Positions 47,501-59,021 of a stretch of 64,000 nt of DNA are shown here, in pieces. Position 1 is the stretch's first letter. Each line of letters opens with the position of its first letter. The position numbers and the translations under genes are program-made. This DNA is from Halichondria panicea (lineage: Eukaryota > Porifera > Demospongiae > Suberitida > Halichondriidae), in assembly GCF_963675165.1 (NCBI RefSeq), contig NC_087377.1:13760198-13824197 (forward strand), in the 5' to 3' direction. A model generated the notes under the pieces. That model searched no databases. It was not told the origin of the DNA and saw only the letters and a program-made list of their open reading frames with translations.

Positions 47501-50500
47501 GTTCATCATTGGACATGTGCACAGCAGCATAATTATATGTTATCTGCTGGTGTGTGTTTCACTTTGTGTGTCACTTTGTGTGTCTGTCTGTGTAGACTGC
47601 TATTAATTATAGCTGCTCAATAGTCAATGAGTTGTGATGGAAATTAGGTACCGTTCTAAAGAAGGAATAAACATTAGTGATCACCTAAACCCATATTCCA
47701 GTACAAGCACTTCTTTGTATTTAAATTGGTGGACTTGCGCAAATAATACTTCGTTCTCGAGTTGTACCTATTTAAAGCGCGATTGCAGTCTTTTCAGAAT
47801 ACTGCGTAGCAAAACTTGTCCATGAAGTGTTGCTACTCTACTTACTTGTTCTCTGCACTAGAACGCTAGCTATTGATAGCTGAAAGAGCGTTAAGCTTTG
47901 GCGCAGGCACCAGCACCCGTGGTGCTTTCATTTTGATAGATAATTGCATGCACAAAGAGTATGTTTATTTGTGTACTATGATGCGTCCGTTCCTGGTAGT
48001 TTTGATTTAGAAATATCTATAGTGATCGAGTCATGAGTTTTCCCATTTTGAAATCTAGTGTTGTCTGTTCCTGGTAGTGATGTCCCTAGTGAGTTATGAG
48101 TTCTTCCCATATTGTATGATTAAGAAGAAGTGTGCTTAAATATTTATATGTTGTCTGTTCCTGGTAGTTTTGATTAGGAACTTAGGAAGTTCCTATCTTG
48201 TCTTCCCTAGTGTTTGTTTTGTCTGTCTGTTCCTGGGTGTTGTACATCACCTCATTTCATCAGCTGATTAGGAGACAGTGGGAAAAACACAAGTGCATGA
48301 TCCTTGATAAGCTGTCAGCTGTATGGCTTCTGGTTTTACCCTTATGGTTGGAGTGTTGTGAGTTGTACATGTAGCTTTCATTGGTTCTGGCTTGTACTGC
48401 CCTTTGCAGCTCACTTGGAAGTGTAGGGCAAATGATCAATTGCAAAAAACCACTTGAGATAAGTGTAACAGTTTACATAAGTAAACCACAATACTATATA
48501 GACCAGATCTTTACGTTTTGTTGTTGTAGTTTTTCACGCTATTTGTTGTAGCTCACATAAGCTTACGTGAAGTTTTGGCAAACAGTATTACTGTAAAATG
48601 CAAAAAACCACTTTCAATGTAACAGTTTACAGCTAAACCACAACTTGGCCAAATCTCTATCTACAAGTACTCAGTTTGGGCTGTAGGAGTAGCTTGATTA
48701 CGAAATAAACTGCCTGTTCGTCTAGCTATTGTTGACTGAGAAACAGCCTGCTGCTGAACCAGTCTCCAATTCTCTGCCACAATGACATAGTACGCCACTT
48801 AACTCCTCTTGATAAGGATTAGTTTTTCATGGTTACCCAACCAGTAGTTTATGCTGAATACTGTACTAGGTATAGCTAGAGATCTATATATCCACATAAA
48901 GATCTGAATCCAACATTTTAACTTTGTCCCTTGTTCTATAGTATTGTGGTTTACTTGTGTAAACTGTTACACTTATCTCAAGTGGTGTTTTGCAATTTAC
49001 TATTTGCTCCAAACTTCCAAGTGAGCTGCAAAGGGCAGTAGTGCTGCCCTGAAGCTGTAGCATTGCCTACTGCTGTTTTAACAGTTAGTGCAGATACTAT
49101 TTTAATAATTATCATTTATAGTTTTCATTAGTGTTCAGCTTATGAGTTTTTGTTTCATTCTCACTCTCACTCTCTCTCTCTCAACACACACACACACTCT
49201 CACACACACACACACACTCACACACACACACACTCACACACACTTACACACGCACACGCACACGCACACACACAGCCTCAGCCCCGGCTGATGTGGACAA
49301 GCTCCTGGACATTGACCAGGCCTTGGTGCAGATCAGGTCAATGAAACACAAATGGAGGGAGCTGGCTGAGACTATGAGGGTGCCAGAAACAATGATTGAA
49401 CAGGTACGTACTCGAATCCATCAAGGGTCAAGTCAGGAGTACATGACATGCACATGTACAGTACATGTAGTGTACATACATACATGACTACGTGGTGTGA
49501 AGGAATGTGTTGTTTACATAGATAAAGTAGAAGTGCAATCTATTGTTGATCTGCTACTCACTCATTTTAGATCGAGGATTCATGTGGAATCAACCATGGT
49601 GGCTGTCTAACGGAGGTGATCGACCAGTGGATGAGGAGTTGCTCTGGGCGACCAACCTGGAGGGAGCTGGCTGATCATCTCCATAATATTGGAGAGGAGC
49701 AATTGTCACAAGAACTCATGACTATCTACGATACTGGTGAGTAGTGGTTTCACGTGTGTTGCTTGAAGTGTGACCCTGCTACATGTATATGAAGTCATAA
49801 TGATTATTGTTTGCTGTCTGATAGATTATGGTTTGCTCCTGACAGTAACTAGCCTCGACCCCTGGCCGATCCGTCTCCAATTGAACGCTAGGTCGCCTAC
49901 TAGGCCTGGTATTGATTGTATTTGGGCGTGATCTGGGCGTGGTTTTTTAATACATAAAACAAATTGACTCGTGGTACAACAAAAAATGAATCCTCCAACA
50001 GTGGTCTTCAACAACAGCCTCTGGGGCAGTATACAGCAGGAAATACTTCCCAAAAGACACTTCTTTGGCAGTGGCAACCAAATCTTTGTCAATTCCTTTA
50101 TTGCTACTGCACTGAGGATGGCAGCAGAAACACCTCTATTGTTTAAGACTCCTGATCTGGTCAATCATGAGTCTCATGATGAGAGATACAAGGGGAGAGA
50201 CAATTAACAAGAACAACACTTTTGTCAACAGGAGGAGCCTTGGTCCTACCTAGCTTGTAGTCCATTAAAAAGGGTAGCAACTGATATAGCAGAGAGACTT
50301 GCCATACCCCGTTGGGAACCAGATAAACACGTCCCTTCCCTCAAACAGGAGCTTGAGAGCCTGCATGGGCCTGTTCTGCCATGAGAGTGAGGCCATCTTG
50401 CTTCAAACAAGACAACGAGTTGCATGCCATAGCTAGCTAGCTATAAATTGAGAACATGACACGGAGCTAAATTACTGTAACTTTTACGGGAGTAAAATGC

Positions 50501-50966
50501 CTCTACGTACACCTTTAGTATTACAGAAAAAAAGCAGGAAACAAAATGTAAAGAATCACTGCTTTCGTTTCCGGTTCCTGCCACGCCCAGATACAATCAA
50601 TACCAGGCCGTATTTTTCAACTTCGTTCTATTAAAAAAAAATCGGCTTGGGACCGAGGCTATAGTAATGCATGAGAATATTCATAGACAGTAACATAATA
50701 GCTTTCACTAATAAAATAATGTTGTTGTATTAATTAGAGAGCTGTATATGGTGTGTGTATGGTGTGCTTAGAACAGAGATCTTTGCTAAAGGATTATAGT
50801 TCTACAACAAGGTTTATTTACTCCATGCATACTGGCTCTAACTACAATTTAAAAATGACATACATGTAGTGACACACACATACACACACACACACACACT
50901 CACACTCACACACACTCACACTCACACACACTCACACTCACACACACTCACACTCACACACACACA

Positions 50967-51015
<49 letters not shown>

Positions 51016-51523
51016 ACACACTCACAGGTCGTCTCCCAGTGGAGTTGAACATGAAGGCAGTACCAAGTACCGTGTACAAGTACGACCGAGCCCCTCCCCC
51101 TCCCCTCCCCTCTCGAGCACCCACAACGACAGATGACGACCCCGGACTACCAAAGCTTCCCTCACGTCCTCCTAAAGCGTAAGTTGATTGAATGCACAAA
51201 CATTCTCCCATGTAACTTACCACTACAATAATTATTACAAAGTTGTTAATTGTGGGCAAACCTTAATCCAACGAAGGGATGGTGGTGTCAGTAGGTTAGG
51301 TTAATATCATTGTGCATCAAGTACACTCCCGTGTCGAGTGCTAGCTACAACTATATAATGTGCATCAAACAACACACTTTTAATTAGCTTAGCTACTTAA
51401 ACATTATTCCTTCCCCTATACAGAGCTGGTGCGGTAATGGTTCCAGCCCGTCCCCCTAAACCAGCCCATAACAATGAACCTCCGGTACCTGCACGCCCGT
51501 CCAAGCAATATGCGAAGCATTAG
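44592..51523 (+). CDS. Receptor A': Ig-FN3-sushi x3-TM, ITIM-like tail, death domain, proline-rich end
   Basis: Eighteen exons: 44592-44643, 44790-45092, 45145-45423, 45491-45694, 45748-45948, 46035-46220, 46277-46411, 46461-46513, 46573-46614, 46661-46714, 46766-46813, 46885-46932, 46983-47024, 47315-47468, 49276-49403, 49571-49736, 51028-51178, 51424-51523; 2346 nt, 781 aa, one frame. Signal MFLTLFMVLLCFHSVVY; Ig; FN3; three sushi; TM (GGIMVALLVILLIIIILLVVL) then RKKK. Tail: VEYSAL, YNRI, LTYDEV, YSVM, YGQL, VIYAAL and VTYATV; death domain (HKWRELAETM...CLTEVIDQWM...TWRELADHL); PPPPLP, PARPPKP and PVPARP. VEYSAL, LTYDEV, VIYAAL and VTYATV fit the ITIM consensus; YSVM fits the PI3K YxxM. Exon 5 has a weak donor (GTAATT). 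Paralogue of A; Ig exon closest to D. Function inferred: signalling receptor, possibly recognition. Confidence 0.85.
46573..47024 (+). other. Cassette of phase-0 mini-exons (gene A')
   Basis: Exons of 42, 54, 48, 48 and 42 nt, all phase 0-0, each with one tyrosine motif: VEYSAL, YNRI, LTYDEV, YSVM, YGQL. Introns of 46-71 bp separate them. Same layout as in A. Confidence 0.8.
48389..49040. repeat. MITE with about 100-bp inverted ends in A' intron 14
   Basis: 48389-48492 (ACTGCCCTTTGCAGCTCACT...AAACCACAATACT) is complemented by about 48940-49040. The interior is AT-rich and noncoding. A has no such insertion in the matching intron. Confidence 0.75.
49165..49275. repeat. (CA)n tract at the acceptor of A' exon 15
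   Basis: A CT/CA-rich microsatellite runs without a break into the CACAG acceptor at 49275. The same exon of A has a (GT)n/(CA)n tract (1969-2000) in the same place, so the arrangement predates the duplication. Confidence 0.85.
49850..50661. mobile_element. Element with helicase fragment in A' intron 16
   Basis: Ends TAGCCTCGACCCCTGG / ...TTGGGACCGAGGCTA resemble those of the 30568 element. Internally, about 50265-50400 on minus reads QALKLLFEGRDVFIWFPTGY then GKSLCYI, a RecQ-like Walker A segment, truncated after it by a stop. Possible decayed target duplication (ACAGTAAC/ATAGTAAT). Absent from the matching intron of A. Confidence 0.65.
50875..51027. repeat. CACACT minisatellite at the acceptor of A' exon 17
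   Basis: Repeats of ACTCACACTCACACACACT type followed by (CA)n lead directly into the CACAG acceptor at 51027. In A the same acceptor (885) has only a short CACTCAC remnant. Confidence 0.85.
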
Positions 51524-51930
51524 GTACTGGAGGTACTGGGTCATAACTTGTTAGTGCAAGAATCAACTCATATCCTTTAGGTGACATATTTTCATAGGTA
51601 GTAGCTGCTAGGTGTGTGGTAGAATACAACAAACATTTTAGTGCTAGTATAAGAATCAACTCAATACATGAACTCATTGACAAGCTTATTATCCCCCATA
51701 GTTTAGTCACAATCACTTAATTGTCAGCTTACATGTTTAACATGTTAAGAAAGTTTTAGGTTATTTCTCTCAATTCACAAACATTTTTTAATCGATCACT
51801 GCTTATATCAAGAACATTATTTTGTGTACATACAATTATAGTGTACTGTACATGTCTGCTGTCTGTTGGTTGATGGACATAATATTGCTGAGCAGTCAAC
51901 ATACCCTATGATGATATACATGTAGTATAA

Positions 51931-53495
51931 CCATTGATTACTGTGTTTCATATGCCTCCATTGATAAGTGTCCTCTGTTCTTGTGTGATGCATGTGTATA
52001 TATGTATCCACTATACATGTAAGACGCACAGTTCATGATCATGGCGTTATCATATTATTATTTCTAACTCTGGTTTGTTTCTATAGATATAAATTGTATA
52101 GGAATTCCTGTTTGCTATACTGTATACCCAGTTTAATATAATAATTATTATGGGTTAATCGTGTAGCCAATATCCTATTATAGTAGCTTTATTGGCCTGA
52201 GATTTGCTTGTCATTTCCTGTCTGCCTATGTCACTTCCTCTTATTATTGGGTGTGTCTGGAATTCACTGGGGAGCCCCTGCATTGGTGGGAAGCTTGGTT
52301 GCTTTTATGGCGTACTTTTAATGTTTCCGTAATGCATCGTTGGACTCTACACAGAAACTTAATAATAGAATGCTATATAATTATAACCTCTAATTATTCT
52401 TTATATGTACACGTACATGACAAGGCTTTCAGCACATGACAATCAACACACTTGACACAATGCCAACTGTCTATATACCGATGTTCTCTACATTAAGTGC
52501 TGTACATAGCATGTATCTATAGGTGGGCAGGCATGCACTAATGCATGTTGGTTTTCCCTGCTATGAAAGCAGTTAGTATGACCATGTTAGGTTATAAAGT
52601 GAACGTAAAGTCCGTTTACTTTCCTGCATGGTTGTTTATGCATGTGTTGCCAGCAGCTGTGTATAGGTGTATATAATAATGTATTGCACATGTTCACACG
52701 TACATTATAGCTATTTGCATAGAAATGTTGATGTTCAATACAATAGTTGTTGTCATTCTCTGGGATAGTTATTATAGGAAGATTATTGTCTGTTTGTGGT
52801 AGTTGGGGTATACTTATTTCAGAAAATAGTTTCTATAATAACATCAATTTTAATGGCTGGTGGTTTACCCTCTTTGAATGCTGTAAACACTTTAAGTGCA
52901 TTCATTTGCCTATGTGAAGGAGAGTAACTGCATCTAAGGACATTCATTAGTCTTCCTCCTTTCTATGAATTTTCATATTTCTAGGGCAGCTCTCCAGATG
53001 TCCAGCCACAATCTTTCAAATACCTAGGGGCCAACGGTGCCTAACAATTAAAAGGGTCATTTAGCAAAGTGAGAGACTGTGATAACAAAGCTATAGGGAG
53101 GGACGGGAAATAAATATTAAACACGCAATTTGTTTTGACTACCCTGACTATGATTATGGAGCATTGTGCATTAAGTCCCCTTAAACGTACACAGTATGCT
53201 CATGCATGGCTGCATGTTGACCTATATTTGCCTGTGGTAAGAGTCACTAGTAGTTAAGTGAGAGCTTAGGCCCTGATAAATTCTGCTGGGAATAATTTTA
53301 GCATAATAATTATGTCCAAAGGCATCAATGTTGACTCTTGGTAAAGATCATTTCATTAAGTTTTGCATAACGACGTCCTAATTCTGAAGGTGCATGATCA
53401 ATTCAGCAAGACAATAATTGTGTCAGTTGTTACGTTACTTCTTATAATAGACGTAAGATAGGCTTCACTCTTTACCTAATCAGCTTCAATAGTGT
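51931..53495. other. No gene recognised
   Basis: AT-rich sequence beyond the right arm. Only short, unconvincing open frames; no repeat ends identified. Confidence 0.4.
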
Positions 53496-56460
53496 CTAAG
53501 TTATAGATAGTACATGGGCATGAGGTATCTATGTGTTATAGTGTCCTATATCACGAGGGCTTTGCCCGAGGGATGAGGGACACTATAACCATAGATACCG
53601 AATGCACATGTGCTAACTGATTTAGATCCCACTTTTCATTGGCTGCCTCAGGCAAGAAGTGTATCTATAAAAGCAGCAAGCCTTAGCAACAGCTTTATTT
53701 TTGAAAATGTCCTGCTCTGACAAGCTAGTCTAGATGATTTCTGCTAAAAAAACCTTTGCATTGGCCTTGCTTCAACATTGAAATGGACAAACTAGTGACT
53801 CCACCTTGTGTAGGAAGCGCTCTGCAACAAATGAGCCCAGCCTCCTCTTTATCTGCACTCAAGCCCCACCCCAGCTCAAGCTTCTCAGTAAACTGTTCTG
53901 ATATGTACGGCTAGCTAGCAAGGAATAGCTTGCAGCAATGCTACAGTGCACTATCGTTCCCAAAAAGACACAGGAGTCTACTGCAATTTAAAACATGGCT
54001 GCAGGATAGAAACAGAAGTCAGGAGGACGAAGTTGACAAATGCTACAAGTTGAAGACATGCTTTCATGCTTGTGACAATGGACCCAGAACTGTTAAAATC
54101 ATTGGCTCTTAGTGTTCCTCGACAAGAAAAGATACTGGTGAACCCTACCATCAACTCAGCAAATGCTATAGAAACTGCATGGTAGTGAAAAAACTGAACA
54201 GCCATAGCTAATTATCATGCAGCTACAGCTTTATTATCATTTCTGTACATTCAAAAATAGTACTTGTACTTTATACCCTCAAGCTTATAATTCCCTGGGA
54301 AACTATGAGATTATGGCTCATAATTCCCTGCTAAACACACACAAGTGGGATCTAAAGTATATGTAGTACATATTCACTCGTGAACATACACAAGATGAAT
54401 AGCTGTGCTCATACCGGCACCATCATTATTTTGAACTTTACAGCAATTGTACAAAAAATAATTATTGGCTTGGTGCAAGACTACAACAAAAAAATAAGTA
54501 CAACCGTCTCTTTAGGTGAAACTGGTGCATCAAGATGGAAGTGATTTTTTTATCGATATATATAATTATATATACATGCATACTCAAATTTTGTTGAGGT
54601 GATCTTTCCATGATTATTATTGTCACTTGTGATGATAGAACTCCTTTAGATCCCATTTGAGTGTATTTAGCAGGGAACTATGAGCTATAGTACCGGTACT
54701 ATAGATTGCTCTGGGCTACAAACTACAAGATTGTACATTGTATTGTGATTTACAAGAAGATACACATGTAATAACATAAAAATTATTGTAGCTAGATGCT
54801 TTGTCTAGTAATATAATAACAGAACTAGAATGAAAGAGAGAAGCTCTAGTTTCTTTTTTTGGCTTTGTTCGAGAGTAGTAGGAGACGCTCGTTTTTTGGG
54901 CGGCAGTGTGCTGTGCTTTTTTGCTGCAAGGCTGGATGTATGGAAGTGCTGGGATTCTAGCTTTGGCTTCTTCCTAAAGTTCCTTTCGCTTTGTTCAAGA
55001 GTAGTAGTATAGGGCTTGTTTGCTGCAAATTATAGCTTAGGTGTCTTCCTTTCGCTTTGTGAGAGTAGTACGAGCCGCTTGTTTCTTGGGAAGTGTGCTG
55101 GGCTTGTTTGCTGCAAAACTGGGGGAGGAGCTGGATGTTTCCGTTTTGTGGGTGGAGCTAGGACTATAATTTTGTCCATCAACTGAGGTGGAGGAACAGG
55201 GTTGACTTGAATATATAGAGACCACAGATTTAGTAGAGACACAGAGATGCCAACTTCAGATATTAGTTTTCAAAAGAATAATGATGCAGTTGCTATAGGT
55301 TGGCTGTTTATATAGGTTGACTGTTGCTAAGCTAGTGCATTTCTAGTAGCCAATAGGTTTTGGGATCTAAATCAGTTAGAACATGTGCATTCGATATCTA
55401 TGGTTATAGTGTCCCTCATCCCTCGGGCTAAAGCCCTCGAGCTTTGGGACACTATAACACATAGATACCTCATGCCCATGTTCTAACTATAACATAGATC
55501 TCCCTGAGAGTTGGTATGATATAGGTATGTACCAATTAGTTATTATGACTTGGTGCCATCAATAATAATTATTGATACAAACGTGATATCTGTTCGATAT
55601 TTAGATCCCACTTGTGTGTGTTTAGCAGGGAATTATGAGCCATAATCTCATAGTTTCCCAGGGAATTATAAGCTTGAGGGTATAAAGTACAAGTACTATT
55701 TTTGAATGTACAGAAATGATAATAAAGCTGTAGCTGCATGATAATTAGCTATGGCTGTTCAGTTTTTTCACTACCATGCAGTTTCTATAGCATTTGCTGA
55801 GTTGATGGTAGGGTTCACCAGTATCTTTTCTTGTCGAGGAACACTAAGAGCCAATGATTTTAACAGTTCTGGGTCCATTGTCACAAGCATGAAAGCATGT
55901 CTTCAACTTGTAGCATTTGTCAACTTCGTCCTCCTGACTTCTGTTTCTATCCTGCAGCCATGTTTTAAATTGCAGTAGACTCCTGTGTCTTTTTGGGAAC
56001 GATAGTGCACTGTAGCATTGCTGCAAGCTATTCCTTGCTAGCTAGCCGTACATATCAGAACAGTTTACTGAGAAGCTTGAGCTGGGGTGGGGCTTGAGTG
56101 CAGATAAAGAGGAGGCTGGGCTCATTTGTTGCAGAGCGCTTCCTACACAAGGTGGAGTCACTAGTTTGTCCATTTCAATGTTGAAGCAAGGCCAATGCAA
56201 AGGTTTTTTTAGCAGAAATCATCTAGACTAGCTTGTCAGAGCAGGACATTTTCAAAAATAAAGCTGTTGCTAAGGCTTGCTGCTTTTATAGATACACTTC
56301 TTGCCTGAGGCAGCCAATGAAAAGTGGGATCTAAATCAGTTAGCACATGTGCATTCGGTATCTATGGTTATAGTGTCCCTCATCCCTCGGGCAAAGCCCT
56401 CGTGATATAGGACACTATAACACATAGATACCTCATGCCCATGTACTATCTATAACTTAG
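53496..56460. mobile_element. Long inverted-repeat (foldback) element, about 2.97 kb
   Basis: Bases 53496-54356 and 55600-56460 are near-identical inverse copies (861 bp each); a 60-aa and a 75-aa frame inside them (for example 53930-54112 and 55844-56026) translate identically. The ends start CTAAGTTATAGATAGTACAT. A third copy of the terminal module lies inside at about 55365-55500. The spacer has semi-tandem repeats around GCTTTGTTCGAGAGTAGTAG. No transposase recognised, so probably non-autonomous. Near-identity suggests recent origin or arm-to-arm conversion. Confidence 0.8.
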
Positions 56461-56689
56461 TAAGCCAGTACCACAAAGAGACTGTAATTCCCATGTTCCA
56501 CTGCAATAGCTTTAGGATCAGTGTCAAAAGCTTTCTTAAAATCTAAAAGTTCTCTAGCCTCATTTCCAAGGCAATACATCAGTACACTAACTTGAAATCG
56601 AGACTAGAGGACAGTTAGCCTCATACAGGTTCCCTGCATGAGACATTTTTCGTTTGTAACTCCTCTCGATCCGGTTCCTTTCCAATTAT

Positions 56690-58957
56690 CAGCCTCTGTG
56701 GTTACGAGAGATCGAGTTCCTGGTCCACCTCCCCACAGAGAAGAGACGACCCTTTATCAAATGATGGTTATAGATTGCATGACCCTTTATCCGACCTTGT
56801 CTCACTTGATGTTTATTGTGTAGTAGGTCTTTACCTGCTGTTTTTGTCGATGAGGCCCCCACGTGGAGGGAGCTGAGAGATCATCTCATGCTCAGTAAGA
56901 TTCTCTAAATAAGCGACACTTGGACATTTCTCCCATAATTATAGCACAAAGCTTATACATGTATTCATTTTTGTTGTGTACATTAAAACTCTACTTTTGC
57001 GAAATGTAATTATTATTTTTAAAAGTGTCGCTTTAAATTAAATCGAGGTTTTACGGTGCATGCACGTATACATACGTGTACCTACAGCGCAACCACAGTA
57101 TGCATGAATCATCCTTAATCGGTTCTTATTTTAGTTGTTCCCTTTTATTGGAGCTACCCCCCCCTCCCCTACACACTGTACAGTTATTAGAGCTATAATT
57201 GATGCTTCATGCTTAGTGTAGTGGGTCTTTACCGTCTGTTATGGCTTGTGTGATTATTGCTTATCCATTCAGAAGTCTTTACCAAATCTACCCACCCTAG
57301 CAGAATGTGCATATTGGTTGACAGATGCTTACCGTTTACAAACCTTTCAAACCTTTCAAATGGACTACTTTAAGATTAAGATACATGCATGTACATATCC
57401 TAATAATTTTAGCAGTCTCAATCTTGCTGTGCATGTGTGTGTGTGTGTGTGTGTGTGTAGGTGGACTTTTACATCTCCCATGCAGAGCCAGGCGGCCAAC
57501 CATGCAGTGAGAGAGGCATGCAGTCTGCATCTGTACTGCAGAGCTGGGCACTAAGATTGATGGATGGTCATGTGATAGTGCCTGTGTAACCTAAACTCAT
57601 TTTGGGGTATCATAATTTTTGGGGTCTCATAACTTTTCTAGCTTAGTAGCTAGCACACATAAGTATGTTTACACATTACAGCTCAGCAACCCCCCCCCCC
57701 CACACACACACACACACAGATGAAAGGATTGTCTAAGACCGTATGTGGGGACGACTGGTGAGTGTACTGGTGGAGTGTTTCCATTGCGATGTGTAGAGCT
57801 GTGATGTATAGTGGGGTATGGGATAAGGGTGTGCTAGTTGTGGTAAAGTTTTCGTGGTTGAACACTCAACCAAACAGTCAACTATAGCTATCCTAGTCTA
57901 ACGATTGACTTTGAATCAAATTACTGATAAAATAGCTAGCTGGGAGCTGTACTAAAGCATAATAGCTAGCTGGGTTCCATGGCACTCTGGGATCCCCCTC
58001 TGTGATCCGCCACTGCCTAAGAAAATGTTTACTCACTTCCTACATGTTGTTATTGCAGTATCAGCAGACAAAGAAGGCTACAACCAGAATCAGCCATGAT
58101 TAAATATTTTGGTGGGTATGATGTATTGTGCATGTGCAACACCAGGCAGGTACGGGAAACTTGTCTTGACTCAATCCTTTTCACTCCCTTCTATAGAGTG
58201 CTCAGAGGCTACCCGGCTATGACCAGCTCGGCAATGTGTGAGTGTGTGTGTGCGTGCGCGCGTGCGTGTGGCCAGCTTGGCAATTTGGTGAGTGTGTGTG
58301 TGTACAGTCATTAGTGAGAGTATTGTGACTAATGGTATTGGTTTAGGTTGGTATTGTAACTACTACTTTCAAGTTAAACAAATCACTCAAAGAACTGTTT
58401 GTGTAGATGTGTCCTGTGTGGTGCATTAATACAATGCTTTACCGCTTCACATTGTACAGATATGTAACGGAAAGGTATTCTTGACACTGTTTGTTTCTGC
58501 ATACACTCTGTCAGCTGCTGGGGAGAATTATCCTCAGAGGGAGAATATAGTCCAATGTGAGTCTTTGAATATTATCTACGTAGCCACATGACTTGGGCCA
58601 ACAACTCAAAGCCTAGGACGACTGCATGTATAATTATACGCATTATATTGTGTCGTTCAGAATTCCTTTGTACATGTATTTACGCCAGGTTACTGTTTCA
58701 ACGTACATTTCTACTCAATCTTTGATGTGATGTTAATGTGTGTGCAGGTGGACTTCTACATCTCCCAGAGCCGGGCAGCCAACCATGCAGGGAGAGAGGC
58801 AGCCTGCATCTGTACTGCAGAGCTGGGCACTAAGGTGAGTGGATGGTCATGTGATAATAACCTACATGTATATCCCCTAAAGTCCGATATCATGTGTTCA
58901 GTAGCACACATAATAATTATGTTCACACATTACAGCTCAACAATTCAACCCACCCCC

Positions 58958-59021
<64 letters not shown>

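Larger units (their letters stand above)
41510..51930. repeat. Right arm of the large inverted duplication (left arm 1-6815)
   Basis: The region matches 1-6815 in inverse orientation: B intron 2 (41510-42230 against 6130-6815), B exons 1-2, the divergent spacer, the whole of A' against A, and 3' flank up to about 51930 against the left edge. The right arm carries extra transposons. The left arm continues beyond the window. Confidence 0.85.

Noticed and set aside
53930-54205. 60-aa and 75-aa proteins repeated on both strands at 53930-54205 and 55751-56026
   Set aside because: They overlap on opposite strands inside the arms of a foldback element; their identity reflects arm similarity, not coding constraint.
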